Source of the DNA: Thermostichus lividus PCC 6715
GTDB lineage: Bacteria > Cyanobacteriota > Cyanobacteriia > Thermosynechococcales > Thermosynechococcaceae
Assembly (NCBI RefSeq): GCF_002754935.1
Contig: NZ_CP018092.1
Location: forward strand, 2,294,001 to 2,358,000
Length of the DNA stretch: 64,000 nt
Direction: 5' to 3'
Shown here piece by piece: positions 16,955-26,422 of the stretch (the stretch's first letter is position 1; each line of letters starts with the position of its first letter). A model generated the notes under the pieces. It saw only the letters and a program-made list of their open reading frames with translations, had not been told where the DNA came from and did not search any database. The translations under genes and the position numbers were made by a program.

Positions 16955-17831
16955 CTTCTTAATTCCAGAAATGCGGCGCAGCCTCTGGCGCGGCGGCTGG
17001 CTCAATGGGGCTGCGGTGATTGCAGTGGCGGTAACCCTCTTTATCTTTGGTTGGGGCTGGCAGATCTCCCATACCCTCGGTGCAGCGGTGGCTGCCCTTG
17101 GCAACCGCCTTGAAATTACGGCCTACGTTGCCCCTGACTTACCGGAGGCGGCCATCGCTCGTCTGAAGCAGGAGTTGGCTGCATTACCCGCCGTTGAACG
17201 CTTAACATGGATTGGGCGCGATCGCGCTTGGGCAGAGCTACAGGCAGATTTAGGCTTGACCACTCAGCAAGGAGATCTGCACCTGTTTGAGCAAAACCCC
17301 CTGAGTGACGAAGTCAAAATTCGCGCCAAGACCCTCGATCAGGTCGCTTCCTTGGCCACTCAAATTGCTCAGCAGCAGGGAATTGAATCGGTACAGTACC
17401 TTGAGCGGGCACTGAGCGGTCTGCAACGGCTGCAGCGAGTTATCCGTACGGCCACGATCGCCCTTGTGCTGTTATTGGGGGTCACTGTTGTGGCGCTGGT
17501 GAGCACCATTTTGCGGCTGATTATTTTAGTGCGGCAGCCAGACATTGAGATCATGATCCTGGTAGGGGCAACCCAGCGCTGGATTTATACCCCCTTCTTT
17601 GTGCAGGCAACAGGCTTGGGGGGAATCGGCGGAGCAGTGGCTTGGTTGGCTGGAGCCAGCAGTAGCCAGCACCTACAGCACTGGTTGAGCCGCCAGTTTA
17701 GCGGCGGCGCCATAGCGAACAGTGTAACGCTGGAATGGAGTTGGCTGCTGGGCGTGAGCCTTGTTCTTGCAGGGATTTGCTTGGGTGGGCTGAGCACGCT
17801 GCTAGCAATCAAAACCGCTCCCCGAGGCTAA
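16911..17831 (+). CDS. ftsX: Cell division permease FtsX
   Basis: 306 residues. One membrane span near residues 33-55, a periplasmic domain ~60-175 (LEITAYVAPDL, then LTWIGRDRAWAEL typical of FtsX), then three spans in the C-terminal half. It starts inside ftsE; a later ATG at 16971 would still leave the first span, so the exact start is open. Partner of FtsE. Confidence 0.9.
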   Translation: MANFSRLPHPWPTLDFLIPEMRRSLWRGGWLNGAAVIAVAVTLFIFGWGWQISHTLGAAVAALGNRLEITAYVAPDLPEAAIARLKQELAALPAVERLTWIGRDRAWAELQADLGLTTQQGDLHLFEQNPLSDEVKIRAKTLDQVASLATQIAQQQGIESVQYLERALSGLQRLQRVIRTATIALVLLLGVTVVALVSTILRLIILVRQPDIEIMILVGATQRWIYTPFFVQATGLGGIGGAVAWLAGASSSQHLQHWLSRQFSGGAIANSVTLEWSWLLGVSLVLAGICLGGLSTLLAIKTAPRG

Positions 17832-17875
17832 TCGGCTGTGTAACAATAAATGGGGCAATCACAATTTTGTCGGTT

Positions 17876-18574
17876 ATGACGCAAGCTACCCCTCCGTTAG
17901 ACGAAAAAACCATTGTCCAAAACTACTTCAACACCACCGGCTTTGATCGCTGGCGACGCATCTATGGCACCGATACGGTGAGCAAAGTGCAGGCGGATAT
18001 TCGCCTTGGTCATCAGCAAACGATTGATACGGTTTTGGCGTGGCTCCAAGCCGAGGGACACCTCAAGGGCAAGCTGTTTTGTGATGCGGGTTGTGGGGTT
18101 GGCAGCCTGAGCATTCCCCTTGCCCAGTTGGGAGCACGGGTCTATGCCAGTGACATTTCTGAAAAAATGGTGGCTGAGGCTCGCGATCGCGCCGCCGCCC
18201 AGTTGAATGGTCACCATGAGCTAATTCTCAGCGTCAGCGACTTAGAGGCGTTACGGGGGCAGTATCACACCGTCATTTGCCTAGATGTGCTCATTCACTA
18301 TCCCGATGCGCAAATGGCAGGGATGCTAGCGCACTTGAGTTCCTTAGCCACAGAGCGACTCATCCTCAGCTTCGCCCCTAAAACCCCCAAATACACACTG
18401 CTCAAAAAAATCGGTGAGTTTTTCCCGGGGTCTAGCAAGGCAACCCGTGCCTATCTCCACAGCGAAGAGGAGATTGTGCAGCGCCTCAGGGCACTCGGCT
18501 GGCGTATCGAGCGCAATACCATGACCAAAACCCGCTTTTACTTTTCGCGCCTCTTGGAGGCGGTACGGGCGTAA
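17876..18574 (+). CDS. chlM: Magnesium-protoporphyrin IX methyltransferase ChlM
   Basis: 232 residues from the ATG at 17876. SAM-binding motif CDAGCGVGSLSIPLA, second motif VYASDISEKMVAEAR, and the ChlM-type N-terminus VQNYFNTTGFDRWRRIYG. It methylates the ring-C propionate of Mg-protoporphyrin IX in chlorophyll synthesis. The C-terminal segment ERNTMTKTRFYFSRLLE is well conserved in the family. It follows ftsX by 44 bp and precedes tsaE by 3 bp. Confidence 0.92.
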   Translation: MTQATPPLDEKTIVQNYFNTTGFDRWRRIYGTDTVSKVQADIRLGHQQTIDTVLAWLQAEGHLKGKLFCDAGCGVGSLSIPLAQLGARVYASDISEKMVAEARDRAAAQLNGHHELILSVSDLEALRGQYHTVICLDVLIHYPDAQMAGMLAHLSSLATERLILSFAPKTPKYTLLKKIGEFFPGSSKATRAYLHSEEEIVQRLRALGWRIERNTMTKTRFYFSRLLEAVRA

Positions 18575-18577
18575 CTC

Positions 18578-19042
18578 ATGGTCAACGAGGTGGGGGTGTT
18601 CACCCTAGCTGAATTGCAAGCCTTGGCGCACCGGTGGGGTCAACACCTGCCCAGTGGCACCACGTTGCTGCTGGTGGGGGCACTGGGGGCAGGCAAAACC
18701 ACGTTTGTTCAAGCCCTCGGGGCTGGGCTAGGCATCACAGACGTTATCCAAAGTCCCACCTTTACCCTGCTGCAGGAGTATCCCGAAGGACGCGTGCCCC
18801 TGTATCACTTTGATCTCTATCGCTTAAGTGCGGCGGATGTGTCAGAACTAGCACCGCAGCGGTACTGGTATGGCGAAGAGGTTGAGCTAGGGATTGTGGC
18901 AATTGAATGGCCCGATCGCCTACCACAGTGGCCTACCGATTATCTTAAACTTGAGCTTCAGCGGCAGGGCGATCGCACTCATCTGGCACTAACGGCTGTA
19001 GGGGCAGCGACAGTGCTGCTGCCCATGTGCTTAAATCGTTGA
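18578..19042 (+). CDS. tsaE: tRNA t6A synthesis ATPase TsaE
   Basis: 154 residues. Walker [16 protein letters not shown], then [13 protein letters not shown], the block YHFDLYRLS, and IEWPDRLP, the standard TsaE set. It assists TsaB and TsaD in making threonylcarbamoyladenosine-37 on ANN-decoding tRNAs. Its last ~98 bases overlap the end of trmFO on the opposite strand. Confidence 0.92.
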   Translation: MVNEVGVFTLAELQALAHRWGQHLPSGTTLLLVGALGAGKTTFVQALGAGLGITDVIQSPTFTLLQEYPEGRVPLYHFDLYRLSAADVSELAPQRYWYGEEVELGIVAIEWPDRLPQWPTDYLKLELQRQGDRTHLALTAVGAATVLLPMCLNR

Positions 19043-20318
19043 GGGCGCGATCGCGATAGGCAGCATAGCGCAGGGCTTTGGAGCGGACTTTCTCCGCCAA
19101 GGGCGGCAAAATACCAAAGTTCGGGGGCATCGGCTGAAACGTTTTGCTATCAGCGGTACTAATGTAGTGAAACAGTGCCCCGGCCATCGTGGTGGGGGGC
19201 AACACCAACGGCGGTAACCCTTGGGCAATTCGGGCCGCATTGGTGCCAGCCAACCATCCCCCCACTGCCGCCGCCGTATAGCCTTCTGTGCCCGTGAGTT
19301 GCCCTGCCCCCAAGAGAGTGGGGCGATCCCGAAACTGCAAACTGGCACTCAGAAGTTTCGGCGCATTCAGAAACGTGTTGCGGTGCATCACCCCCATGCG
19401 CACAAATTCCGCCTGCTCCAGCCCCGGAATCAGGCGAAACACCCGCTGCTGCTCACCCCAGCGCAAATTAGTCTGGAACCCCACCAAGTTCCACAGTTGG
19501 CCGTGGCGATCCTCCTGCCGCAGTTGCGCAACGGCATAGGGACGGCTACCTGTCCGAGGATCCTGTAAGCCGACGGGTTTAAGTGGCCCAAAGCGCAGCG
19601 TATCCACTCCCCGCCGCGCCAACTCCTCTACCGGTAAACAGGCTTCAAAAAACTGGGCACTATCGCGCTCAAAATCCTTGAGGGGAGCCTGCTCCGCCTG
19701 ACACAGCGCCTGCCAAAATCGCTGGTACTCGTCTGCAGTAAAGGGGCAGTTCAGGTACGCTGCTTCGCCGCGATCGTAGCGAGAGGCGAGAAATGCAATC
19801 TCGCGATTAATCGACTCCCCCACCACAATGGGGCTAGCAGCGTCAAAGAAACTGAGATACTCTAACCCCGTCAACCGCTGCAAATCTGCACTCAGGGAAG
19901 GACTGGTCAACGGGCCTGTGGCCAGTACTGTAATGCCGCTTTCGGGGAGGCGCGAGACCTCACTGCGTCGGAGTTCCACCAACGGATGAGTCTCAAGGCA
20001 GCGGGTGAGTTCACGGCTAAACTCGGCTCGATCCACCGCTAGCGCTCCTCCTGCTGGCACCCGATGGCGATCCGCTGTAGCAATAATCAGGGAGCCAAGA
20101 GCGCGTAATTCGTGGTGTAATAACCCCGTGGCGCGATCGCTGGCCTTTGCACCAAAGGAGTTACTACACACCAACTCCCCTAGCTCTGCCGTATGGTGGG
20201 CAGGACTGGGAACGTGGGGGCGCATCTCGTAGAGGATCACCGGCAACCCTGCCCGGGCAATTTGCCATGCTGCCTCTGTCCCTGCCAAGCCACCGCCAAT
20301 CACTACAATTGGTTCCAT
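18945..20318 (-). CDS. trmFO: Folate/FAD-dependent tRNA (uracil-54-C5)-methyltransferase TrmFO
   Basis: 457 residues. FAD motif [19 protein letters not shown] at the start, then the TrmFO blocks [19 protein letters not shown] and [15 protein letters not shown], and the C-terminal [15 protein letters not shown]. It makes ribothymidine at T-loop position 54 using methylene-tetrahydrofolate and FAD. It starts two bases after the antiporter stop, so the two are cotranscribed. The C-terminal ~30 residues are encoded opposite the end of tsaE. Confidence 0.93.
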   Translation of the reverse strand: MEPIVVIGGGLAGTEAAWQIARAGLPVILYEMRPHVPSPAHHTAELGELVCSNSFGAKASDRATGLLHHELRALGSLIIATADRHRVPAGGALAVDRAEFSRELTRCLETHPLVELRRSEVSRLPESGITVLATGPLTSPSLSADLQRLTGLEYLSFFDAASPIVVGESINREIAFLASRYDRGEAAYLNCPFTADEYQRFWQALCQAEQAPLKDFERDSAQFFEACLPVEELARRGVDTLRFGPLKPVGLQDPRTGSRPYAVAQLRQEDRHGQLWNLVGFQTNLRWGEQQRVFRLIPGLEQAEFVRMGVMHRNTFLNAPKLLSASLQFRDRPTLLGAGQLTGTEGYTAAAVGGWLAGTNAARIAQGLPPLVLPPTTMAGALFHYISTADSKTFQPMPPNFGILPPLAEKVRSKALRYAAYRDRALNDLSTWAAALSLPLQPLVPDECDRPAAEAQV

Positions 20319-20320
20319 GC

Positions 20321-21722
20321 CTACCCTTCTGGCGGTGACTCAACCGCAACCCCTGCCCCCTCTGGCAGCAGGTTCTCCTCTGCTTGCGGCTTAAACACCA
20401 ATCGCAGTAGCGGCGGCGCAAGGAAGGTCGTTAAAATCACCATCACAATAATGCCTGCTTCTAAGGATTTCGAGAGCACACCACTGGCAGAACCCACCGC
20501 TGCAAAAATTAACCCTACTTCCCCCGGGGAACCATACCAATCCCAATGGCCCAGCGATTGATCCCAGGCTGGCCAAACACGGTTGCCCCCGTTACCACCT
20601 TACCAAGGATAGCGACGACTACGAGAAATGAGGCAATAATCAAGCCAGCGCGATTTTCTGGCTCTAGGGGATTTAAGACACTAATATCCGTGCGCGCTCC
20701 CACACACACAAAGAACACCGGCACCAGCATATCGGCAATGGGTAAAATTTGCTCCTCCAGTTCCCGCCGTTTTTCCGTTTCTCCCAATACCAAGCCAGCG
20801 GTAAATGCCCCAAAATTGCCTCCAGTTGCAGAATTACCGCTACATACCCCAAGACAAAAGCAAAAATCAAGGAAGGAATCAGCAAGCTCCCGCGGGTGGT
20901 TAGCCGATCCACCATCCCCAAAAAGAATGGACTCAGCAGCCGCCCTAGCACCACCGACCCCACCAAAAACACCACAGAACTCAGGATCAGATAAATCACG
21001 TTGCTAACTTCCACGGTGCCGGTTTTGGCAAGACTGGCCACCACTGCCAGCACAATAATGCCAAGAATGTCATCCAGCACCGCTGCGCCAATAATGATTT
21101 GCCCTTCACGGGAGGTCAGCCGTTGAATCTCTGCTAAGACTTTTGCCGTGATACCAATACTGGTGGCGGTCAGTGCCGCACCCGCAAAAATGGCTGGCAC
21201 TAGATCCACATGAAACAACGTGACAAGGCCAAGGGTACCCGCAGTAAAGGGGGCAACCACCCCCACAATGGCCACAACCGCTGCCTGAGGCCCCACCTTC
21301 AGCAAGCCCTGCAGATCCGATTCAAGGCCAATCTCAAACAGCAAAATCATTACGCCAATTTCTGACAGCACTGAGATCACTTCACTGGCGGTACTGGCTA
21401 CTACCGAAGCCACCGTGCCATCCATCCCCGCTGTTTGCTGAATAAATGTGGTCAATACCGACGGTTCAGTGACGGCACCTTCGGAAAATACCAGTAGATG
21501 CAGCACCGAAATGCCAACGACAACCCCTCCCACCAGTTCCCCCAACACGGGTGGAAAGTTAATGCGGGCGCAAATTTCACCGCCCACTTTACTGGCAACG
21601 TAAATGACCACTAAGCTCAAGAGCACCGCCGCAAGGATCAAAGGACCAGCTTCTGCCAAATTCAGGGCTTCCGCAGCAACATCAGCAATTGAAGGCACAA
21701 AAGGTAGCGTAATGAAAGGCAT
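20321..21722 (-). pseudogene. CPA2-type cation:proton antiporter, two frameshifts
   Basis: Reads as one 467-residue antiporter if one base is added in each of two runs: C4 at 20808-20811 (restoring ILGAFTAGLVLGETEKRREL) and C5 at 20521-20525 (restoring GMVPRGEVGLIFAAVGSASG). Both breaks drop a G on the coding strand. Eleven or more membrane spans; the conserved GIGMVPRGEVGLI and the GLESDLQGL block fit the NhaS/Kef-like CPA2 family. No RCK domain follows. The start ATG 21722 is followed by a hydrophobic N-terminus (LPFVPSIADVAAEA). Function in Na+/H+ or K+/H+ exchange is by family. As assembled it would not be made in full; an assembly error is the likely cause. Confidence 0.82.
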
Positions 21723-21921
21723 AGGGGCAAATCGTTAAAAACTCTTTACCTAGTTAAGCACGGTGGTTGTTTGTGCTCAACTAGAAGGGACACTTATGGA
21801 ACATATTGGTTAGGGCCGATGTTTTTTGCCTAGCCCCAAGCGGCTTCAACCGGTTTGTCTAGCAACTCACTCAAGGAGAATGGCAAACTAGCAGCGTACA
21901 CCCTTTTGTAGGAATGCCCCC

Positions 21922-22626
21922 ATGAATTTTAGTCCAGAGTCCTTAATGCCAACAGAGCCTCTTCGACAGAATCAACAGAGGATGGACAGCTATTTTGGTG
22001 ATTTCTTTGGCTTGATGCGCAAAGCCTTGGTTGCGGGGGGGTCGGAACTGGGCTTAGGTATGACTCTCTTTTCCCTAGCAGTGAGCATTCGCGCCAGCCG
22101 CATTATTGAAATTGGCCGATTCAAGGGATTTTCCACCCTATGCCTTGCCAGTGCACTGCGATTTATTGATGTGGGGTGGCAGGAGCCGCAACAGCATAAG
22201 CAGCGACCGGATATTGACTATACGGACTGGGAAGCCCCCAAACAACGTCAGCTTTTTTCTATAGATCCCTTTCCAACCCAAGATGCAGAGGATTTGATTG
22301 CTGAGGCGAACCTAAAGCACTATGTTCAGTTCATTAATGCCCGTTCGGATGAAGTCACGATTGAGGGGTTAGTTGACCTGATTTTTATCGACGGTGATCA
22401 TAGTTATGAGGGCTGCAAGGCCGATGTGTTCAACTATGTACCCTGGTATTTACGTCCGGGGGGATATTTTATCTTGCACGATTATTATGGCTGGTACGAC
22501 GACCAAGGTCGCAATAATTCTCCTGTGAAACAAGTTATTGATGAGCTGATAGAGGAAGACTTGTTTGAACACCTACTTGTGGATACAGGTTACCAGTCAT
22601 TTACGGTGTTCCGCAACCCAGCATGA
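21922..22626 (+). CDS. Class I SAM-dependent methyltransferase (methyltransferase-24 type)
   Basis: 234 residues. Motif I IIEIGRFKGFSTLCLA, motif II block FSIDPFPTQDAE, and LIFIDGDHSYEGCKADV with YLRPGGYFILHDYYG, typical of the CmcI/methyltransferase_24 group acting on sugars or small metabolites. Substrate unknown. Fewer HIP1 sites and a slightly higher AT content than its neighbours hint at later arrival. An AGGA box sits 9 bp upstream of the ATG. Confidence 0.82.
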   Translation: MNFSPESLMPTEPLRQNQQRMDSYFGDFFGLMRKALVAGGSELGLGMTLFSLAVSIRASRIIEIGRFKGFSTLCLASALRFIDVGWQEPQQHKQRPDIDYTDWEAPKQRQLFSIDPFPTQDAEDLIAEANLKHYVQFINARSDEVTIEGLVDLIFIDGDHSYEGCKADVFNYVPWYLRPGGYFILHDYYGWYDDQGRNNSPVKQVIDELIEEDLFEHLLVDTGYQSFTVFRNPA

Positions 22627-22636
22627 ACAGAGTGCT

Positions 22637-22724
22637 TTGACATCCTTCCCATGCCTAAAGGCAGGGGCTTTACGGCGTTCTTCGGTAAAATAAATACGTT
22701 CTTCGGTAAAATAAATATACTGAA
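22637..22724. repeat. IS200/IS605 right-end remnant followed by a 21-bp tandem repeat
   Basis: TTGACATCC... with the hairpin GCCTAAAGGC (22637-22675) is the reverse of the ends that close TnpB elements (compare 60949 and 61700). It is followed by two perfect copies of the 21-mer CGTTCTTCGGTAAAATAAATA (22676-22696, 22697-22717). The related stretch at 61700-61745 has the hairpin, CTTTACGGCG and a degenerate form of the 21-mer. It lies just upstream of queF and could affect its expression. Confidence 0.5.
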
Positions 22725-22739
22725 TGTTCGGGCTAATCA

Positions 22740-23126
22740 ATGCAAGAGACTGCAATGAAGTATGGTGAGCGTGCTATTGAAGAAGGTCAACTGATTACCT
22801 TTCCCAACCCGCGCCCTGGTCGGCACTATACAATTGAGATTACGCTGCCCGAGTTTACCTGTAAATGTCCCTTTTCGGGCTATCCTGATTTTGCAACTCT
22901 TTACGTTAGCTATAGCCCCCATGAAAAGGTCGTGGAGCTAAAGGCGATTAAGCTCTATATCAACAGCTACCGCGATCGCTACATTTCCCACGAAGAAGCA
23001 GTGAACCAAGTTCTCGATGACTTAGTCGCAGCCTGTGACCCCCTGTACATGCAAATCAAGGGCGATTTTGCACCGCGGGGCAATGTGCATACCGTGATTA
23101 CCGTGGAGCATCGCCGTAGTGCCTAG
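22740..23126 (+). CDS. queF: NADPH-dependent 7-cyano-7-deazaguanine reductase QueF
   Basis: 128 residues, type I (short) QueF. The active-site Cys lies in [16 protein letters not shown], and the substrate Glu region is [16 protein letters not shown]. It reduces preQ0 to preQ1 in queuosine synthesis. No preQ1 riboswitch is evident; the upstream ~100 bp is the repeat at 22637-22724. A second ATG five codons in is possible. It lies 30 bp before the tRNA gene. Confidence 0.92.
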   Translation: MQETAMKYGERAIEEGQLITFPNPRPGRHYTIEITLPEFTCKCPFSGYPDFATLYVSYSPHEKVVELKAIKLYINSYRDRYISHEEAVNQVLDDLVAACDPLYMQIKGDFAPRGNVHTVITVEHRRSA

Positions 23127-23156
23127 TTTGCTGCTAAAATAAGAGATTGTAAAATT

Positions 23157-23228
23157 GCGGACGTAATTCAGTGGTAGAATGTCAGCTTCCCAAGCTGAAC
23201 GTCGTGGGTTCGAGTCCCATCGTCCGCT
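23157..23228 (+). tRNA. tRNA-Gly (CCC)
   Basis: Acceptor stem GCGGACG/CGTCCGC, D-arm TTCAGTGGTAGAA, anticodon arm TCAGC-TTCCCAA-GCTGA with anticodon CCC, T-arm GTGGG-TTCGAGT-CCCAT, discriminator T. CCA is not encoded. No variable-arm irregularity. Confidence 0.95.
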
Positions 23229-23253
23229 TCATACAACCAGTCTTGACGAACCT

Positions 23254-24456
23254 ATGGTTCTTCCTGCTGCACAGTTAGTGTCTCAGCTCAACGCCAAAAA
23301 GAATGACTTTTTGCAATACGATAGCGAGTTGAGCCAAGTTTGGCGAGCCTATCAACAAGCCTTGAATCATGCCCAAGCCCTATCCCCTGCGCAGTTGTTG
23401 ACCACGATTCCGCAAGAGATTGAGTGGTCTGGTGCCCGTCCTTTGGAGCCTTGGCCACAGGAGTGGCGAATTCCCCTCGGTATGTCATGGCCTCACCGCG
23501 ACGCGGCTCGATCTTGGGCAAAGGAGCAACTGCAGGGGGTAACCACGATCGCCGTTGATGGATCGCAAATTTTACCCACCGAGGAGATTTCAACCCCTGT
23601 AGGGGTGGTTCAAGCGGGCTGGTTTATTAATCCCCATTGTCCTGATCAGCCCTATAGCAAAGACATCCATCTTGAGCTAATTACCCCTGCTGAGCTATGG
23701 CAGGCTCGGCAGCATTACAATCAAGATCAACCGCACCGCTTTAGCGAGCGTTTTATTCACTTAAAGCGATTTCAGTTAGAGTTGGCAACCCTGCGCCAGT
23801 TAATTGCCACGAGGAGTCTTCCTCGCCAGACCTTGGCTCTCTTTGATGGCTCTCTTGTGCTTACCTTTGCGGAATCCTACGATCATCAGTGGCAGCAGCA
23901 GTACGTCCAAGGGATTTGCGACACTCTCCAGCAGAGTGAGCAGCAGCAAGTACCTCTTGTTGCGTATATTGACTATTCTCAGGCGCGGGATTTAGTCACC
24001 CTGCTGTGCCATACCCACCACCTTAGGAGAACCAACCAAATCTTTGACTGCCACTTGCTGAATGACGTGCTGTCTCAATGGGGCGATCGCTCCCCATTTT
24101 TCGTGTGCGATCGCGGCGATGAGGATGGTTCTGCTGCCATCTTGGGTACTTACGGCACTTGGTCGCACCAAATCGGTTTTTGCTACCTGAAGGCTCACCA
24201 AGGATACCCCGTGCGCCTTGAGCTGCCGGTTTGGATCTATACAGCGGGACTGCTAAATAGTGTGATCCGCTGGTTGTGCGGCGAACTCATTAGTGGTCAG
24301 GGGTATCCCTACGCCCTAGAAGCCGCCGATCAGGTGGCCGTTCTCCAAAGGAGCGATCGCCAAGCCTTTCTCAAACAGCTTCAACAATGGGCAGAGCAAG
24401 TGGGGGTTGAACTGCGCTTTAGCCGCAAGTGGGTGAGCAAACAATCTCGCCGCTAG
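23254..24456 (+). CDS. NurA domain nuclease
   Basis: 400 residues from the ATG at 23254, 26 bp after the tRNA; longer in-frame starts would run into the tRNA gene. The NurA motif with its first catalytic Asp is IAVDGSQILPTEE (~residue 97), the second is LALFDGSLVLTFAE, and FFVCDRGDEDGS gives further acidic residues. NurA family proteins are Mn2+-dependent 5' nucleases that in archaea work with HerA in end resection. No herA-like gene is next to it, so its bacterial partner is unknown. Confidence 0.82.
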   Translation: MVLPAAQLVSQLNAKKNDFLQYDSELSQVWRAYQQALNHAQALSPAQLLTTIPQEIEWSGARPLEPWPQEWRIPLGMSWPHRDAARSWAKEQLQGVTTIAVDGSQILPTEEISTPVGVVQAGWFINPHCPDQPYSKDIHLELITPAELWQARQHYNQDQPHRFSERFIHLKRFQLELATLRQLIATRSLPRQTLALFDGSLVLTFAESYDHQWQQQYVQGICDTLQQSEQQQVPLVAYIDYSQARDLVTLLCHTHHLRRTNQIFDCHLLNDVLSQWGDRSPFFVCDRGDEDGSAAILGTYGTWSHQIGFCYLKAHQGYPVRLELPVWIYTAGLLNSVIRWLCGELISGQGYPYALEAADQVAVLQRSDRQAFLKQLQQWAEQVGVELRFSRKWVSKQSRR

Positions 24457-24459
24457 CTC

Positions 24460-25812
24460 CTAGCTTTGTGCCCGCCGCAAAAAGCTCATCGGATCAACCG
24501 CGCCGCCTCCTTGGGGATGAATTTCAAAATGAACGTGCGGACCGGTGCTGCGGCCAGTACTGCCCATTTCAGCAACCTGCTCGCCCTGCTGAACATACTG
24601 ACCAACGCGCACCAAGTTGCGATGATTGTGGGCATAAAGAGTCAAGGTGCCATCACTATGGCGAATTTCGACTAGGTTCCCATACCCCCCAGAATTCCAC
24701 TGGGAATAGGTCACAACCCCTGCGGCTGCGGCATAAATGGGAGTACCCACCGGCGCAGCAATGTCAATACCACGGTGCATCCGTCCCCAGCGAGGGCCAA
24801 AGCCAGATGTCAATACCCCACGGGCAGGCCAAATGAAGTTTGTTGTTAAGCTGGGCAAAAAGCGATCGGAGGCCGGTAAGGGGGGTAAATTAAGATTGCT
24901 AGGTAGCGGTGGTGTAACAATTGAGCGCGCCACTTGTACCGGCACAGGGGGAGCGATGGGTTGCACCGGTGCCACAGGAGCGACCGTTGTTGTTTGGGAA
25001 CGATTAGCAATGGTTGGTTGTGGCCGCACTTCAGGGGTTGCGGGAACCGTTGTTGCCTGAACAGTCGCCAGAGAAGGGCCAATCCGCCGTTGGCGATCAA
25101 CCGCCCGGCCAAAGGGAACCGGATTGGCTGTCACCCTCATTTGTGACGAGTTGGCGGCTTGTGAGGGCGCAAAGGCCACTCGTCCAGAGGAGGGTTCTAC
25201 ATCTGGTTGTGGGGGTATGGCTTCAGGCTCTACACCTGCTGTCGTCTGCTCCAGAGCCCCCCCCACAGACAAGGGCACATCAAGGGTCAGTGAGGCCACA
25301 ACTGTAGTGGTTGCTCGGGTCACAAGGGTCGCAAGGCTATCGGTGTTTGCACGGCGATCCACAAGCCTAAAGGTCGGCTCTGAGGTGCCGCTGAGGCGTT
25401 CTAGAGGTGCGGCACTAGACAGGGTTAAGGGGTTCGAGGCAGGCGTGAGAGAGGAAAACCTAGCCTGTGGCAGAACTGCTTGCTGCCACGCCCCTTCGGT
25501 AATTCCCGCAAGCGGCTCGCTCTCCTGAGCGAAACCAATGCGCTCGGGTGACTGCCCAAAGGTAGAAAATTCATCGGCGTTTGTGCTAAAGGCAACAGAT
25601 TTTGCGAAAAAGGAGGGCAACCCAAGCACTTCAGCGCGATCGCCGAGCAATGTGGAGGTATCAAGGGCCTGAGCAGGGCTGATAACGGCTGCTGTCCCAA
25701 GGGAGAGCAGTGGCAGATAGGAACAAACTGAGCACAGCGACCGACCAATCCTAACCGAGGGGGTAACGAGTGCATCCTGAAGTACAGCAGGGGTACGACT
25801 ATCGTTGTTCAA
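24460..25812 (-). CDS. M23 (LytM) family peptidoglycan endopeptidase
   Basis: 450 residues from a TTG at 25812, which has GAGGAGG seven bases upstream; a frame start at 25872 has no such site. Residues ~25-50 (SYLPLLSLGTAAVISPAQA) look like a signal peptide. Then a long Pro/Ala/Val/Thr-rich linker to ~330, and a C-terminal LytM domain with HRGIDIAAPVGTP (HxxxD) and GPHVHFEI (HxH) zinc ligands. It is expected to act on the wall in the periplasm, either as a hydrolase or as an activator. It faces nurA with a 3-bp gap between stops. Confidence 0.88.
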   Translation of the reverse strand: MNNDSRTPAVLQDALVTPSVRIGRSLCSVCSYLPLLSLGTAAVISPAQALDTSTLLGDRAEVLGLPSFFAKSVAFSTNADEFSTFGQSPERIGFAQESEPLAGITEGAWQQAVLPQARFSSLTPASNPLTLSSAAPLERLSGTSEPTFRLVDRRANTDSLATLVTRATTTVVASLTLDVPLSVGGALEQTTAGVEPEAIPPQPDVEPSSGRVAFAPSQAANSSQMRVTANPVPFGRAVDRQRRIGPSLATVQATTVPATPEVRPQPTIANRSQTTTVAPVAPVQPIAPPVPVQVARSIVTPPLPSNLNLPPLPASDRFLPSLTTNFIWPARGVLTSGFGPRWGRMHRGIDIAAPVGTPIYAAAAGVVTYSQWNSGGYGNLVEIRHSDGTLTLYAHNHRNLVRVGQYVQQGEQVAEMGSTGRSTGPHVHFEIHPQGGGAVDPMSFLRRAQS

Positions 25813-25967
25813 GGTAAGCCTCCTCGCACACAAAATACTTGGTGATTCGACAAATCGGTTTGCTGAGAACACAACAATCCAACAGATTGCTACCTAGGTA
25901 GCTGACTGAGTCTATGCCTAAAACTGTCCCAAAGCAGTGAATATGCAAAGGATGTTTTTGCAAGACA

Positions 25968-26072
25968 ATGAAACTTCTAGGTGACTTTACCGAATCCCTC
26001 AGCAAAAGACAAGCCTTGACGCAAGCCACTCCCACCCATGCACCACAGCGAATTATCTACAAAAGGGGATAA
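25968..26072 (+). CDS. Possible 34-residue basic peptide, unproven
   Basis: In the ~600-bp gap between the M23 gene and aroA an ORF MKLLGDFTESLSKRQALTQ... ends in QRIIYKRG. It is basic, has no membrane segment and no clear ribosome site. The rest of the gap (25813-25967 and 26073-26422) is AT-rich with no convincing gene; it should contain the aroA promoter. The ORF may be chance. Confidence 0.2.
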   Translation: MKLLGDFTESLSKRQALTQATPTHAPQRIIYKRG

Positions 26073-26422
26073 ATGGGATATTTCTCTGGCAAATATTTAA
26101 TTGAAAACCCTGAATTCACAACGGCTTCACGATAATTTATTTTTTGCAGATAAAATCAATGCCCCTCTTCAAAGTAATAAGGAAAATAAAGTTTGTGCAG
26201 GATCAGCTATAGTTATTTTTAATAATGTAAATCCTATAGCAATCATCCCATCGGGGGTAGTTGGCGCCAAAGTGTCCTAGTATAATTGTGCCAATCCATG
26301 GCAAAGTGGCACAATCTAATGATGGGTGATGTGGCTTCCATGAAGGGCTTGCACGCAGAAGGTGATCAACCGCAGCAGACGTGGGAGAATCAAAGACGCA
26401 AGTTGATTCGCAATTTTTGCCA

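Noticed and set aside
22625-22740. preQ1 riboswitch before queF
   Set aside because: The leader is made of the element end and the 21-mer pair; no pseudoknot-like preQ1 aptamer could be seen.
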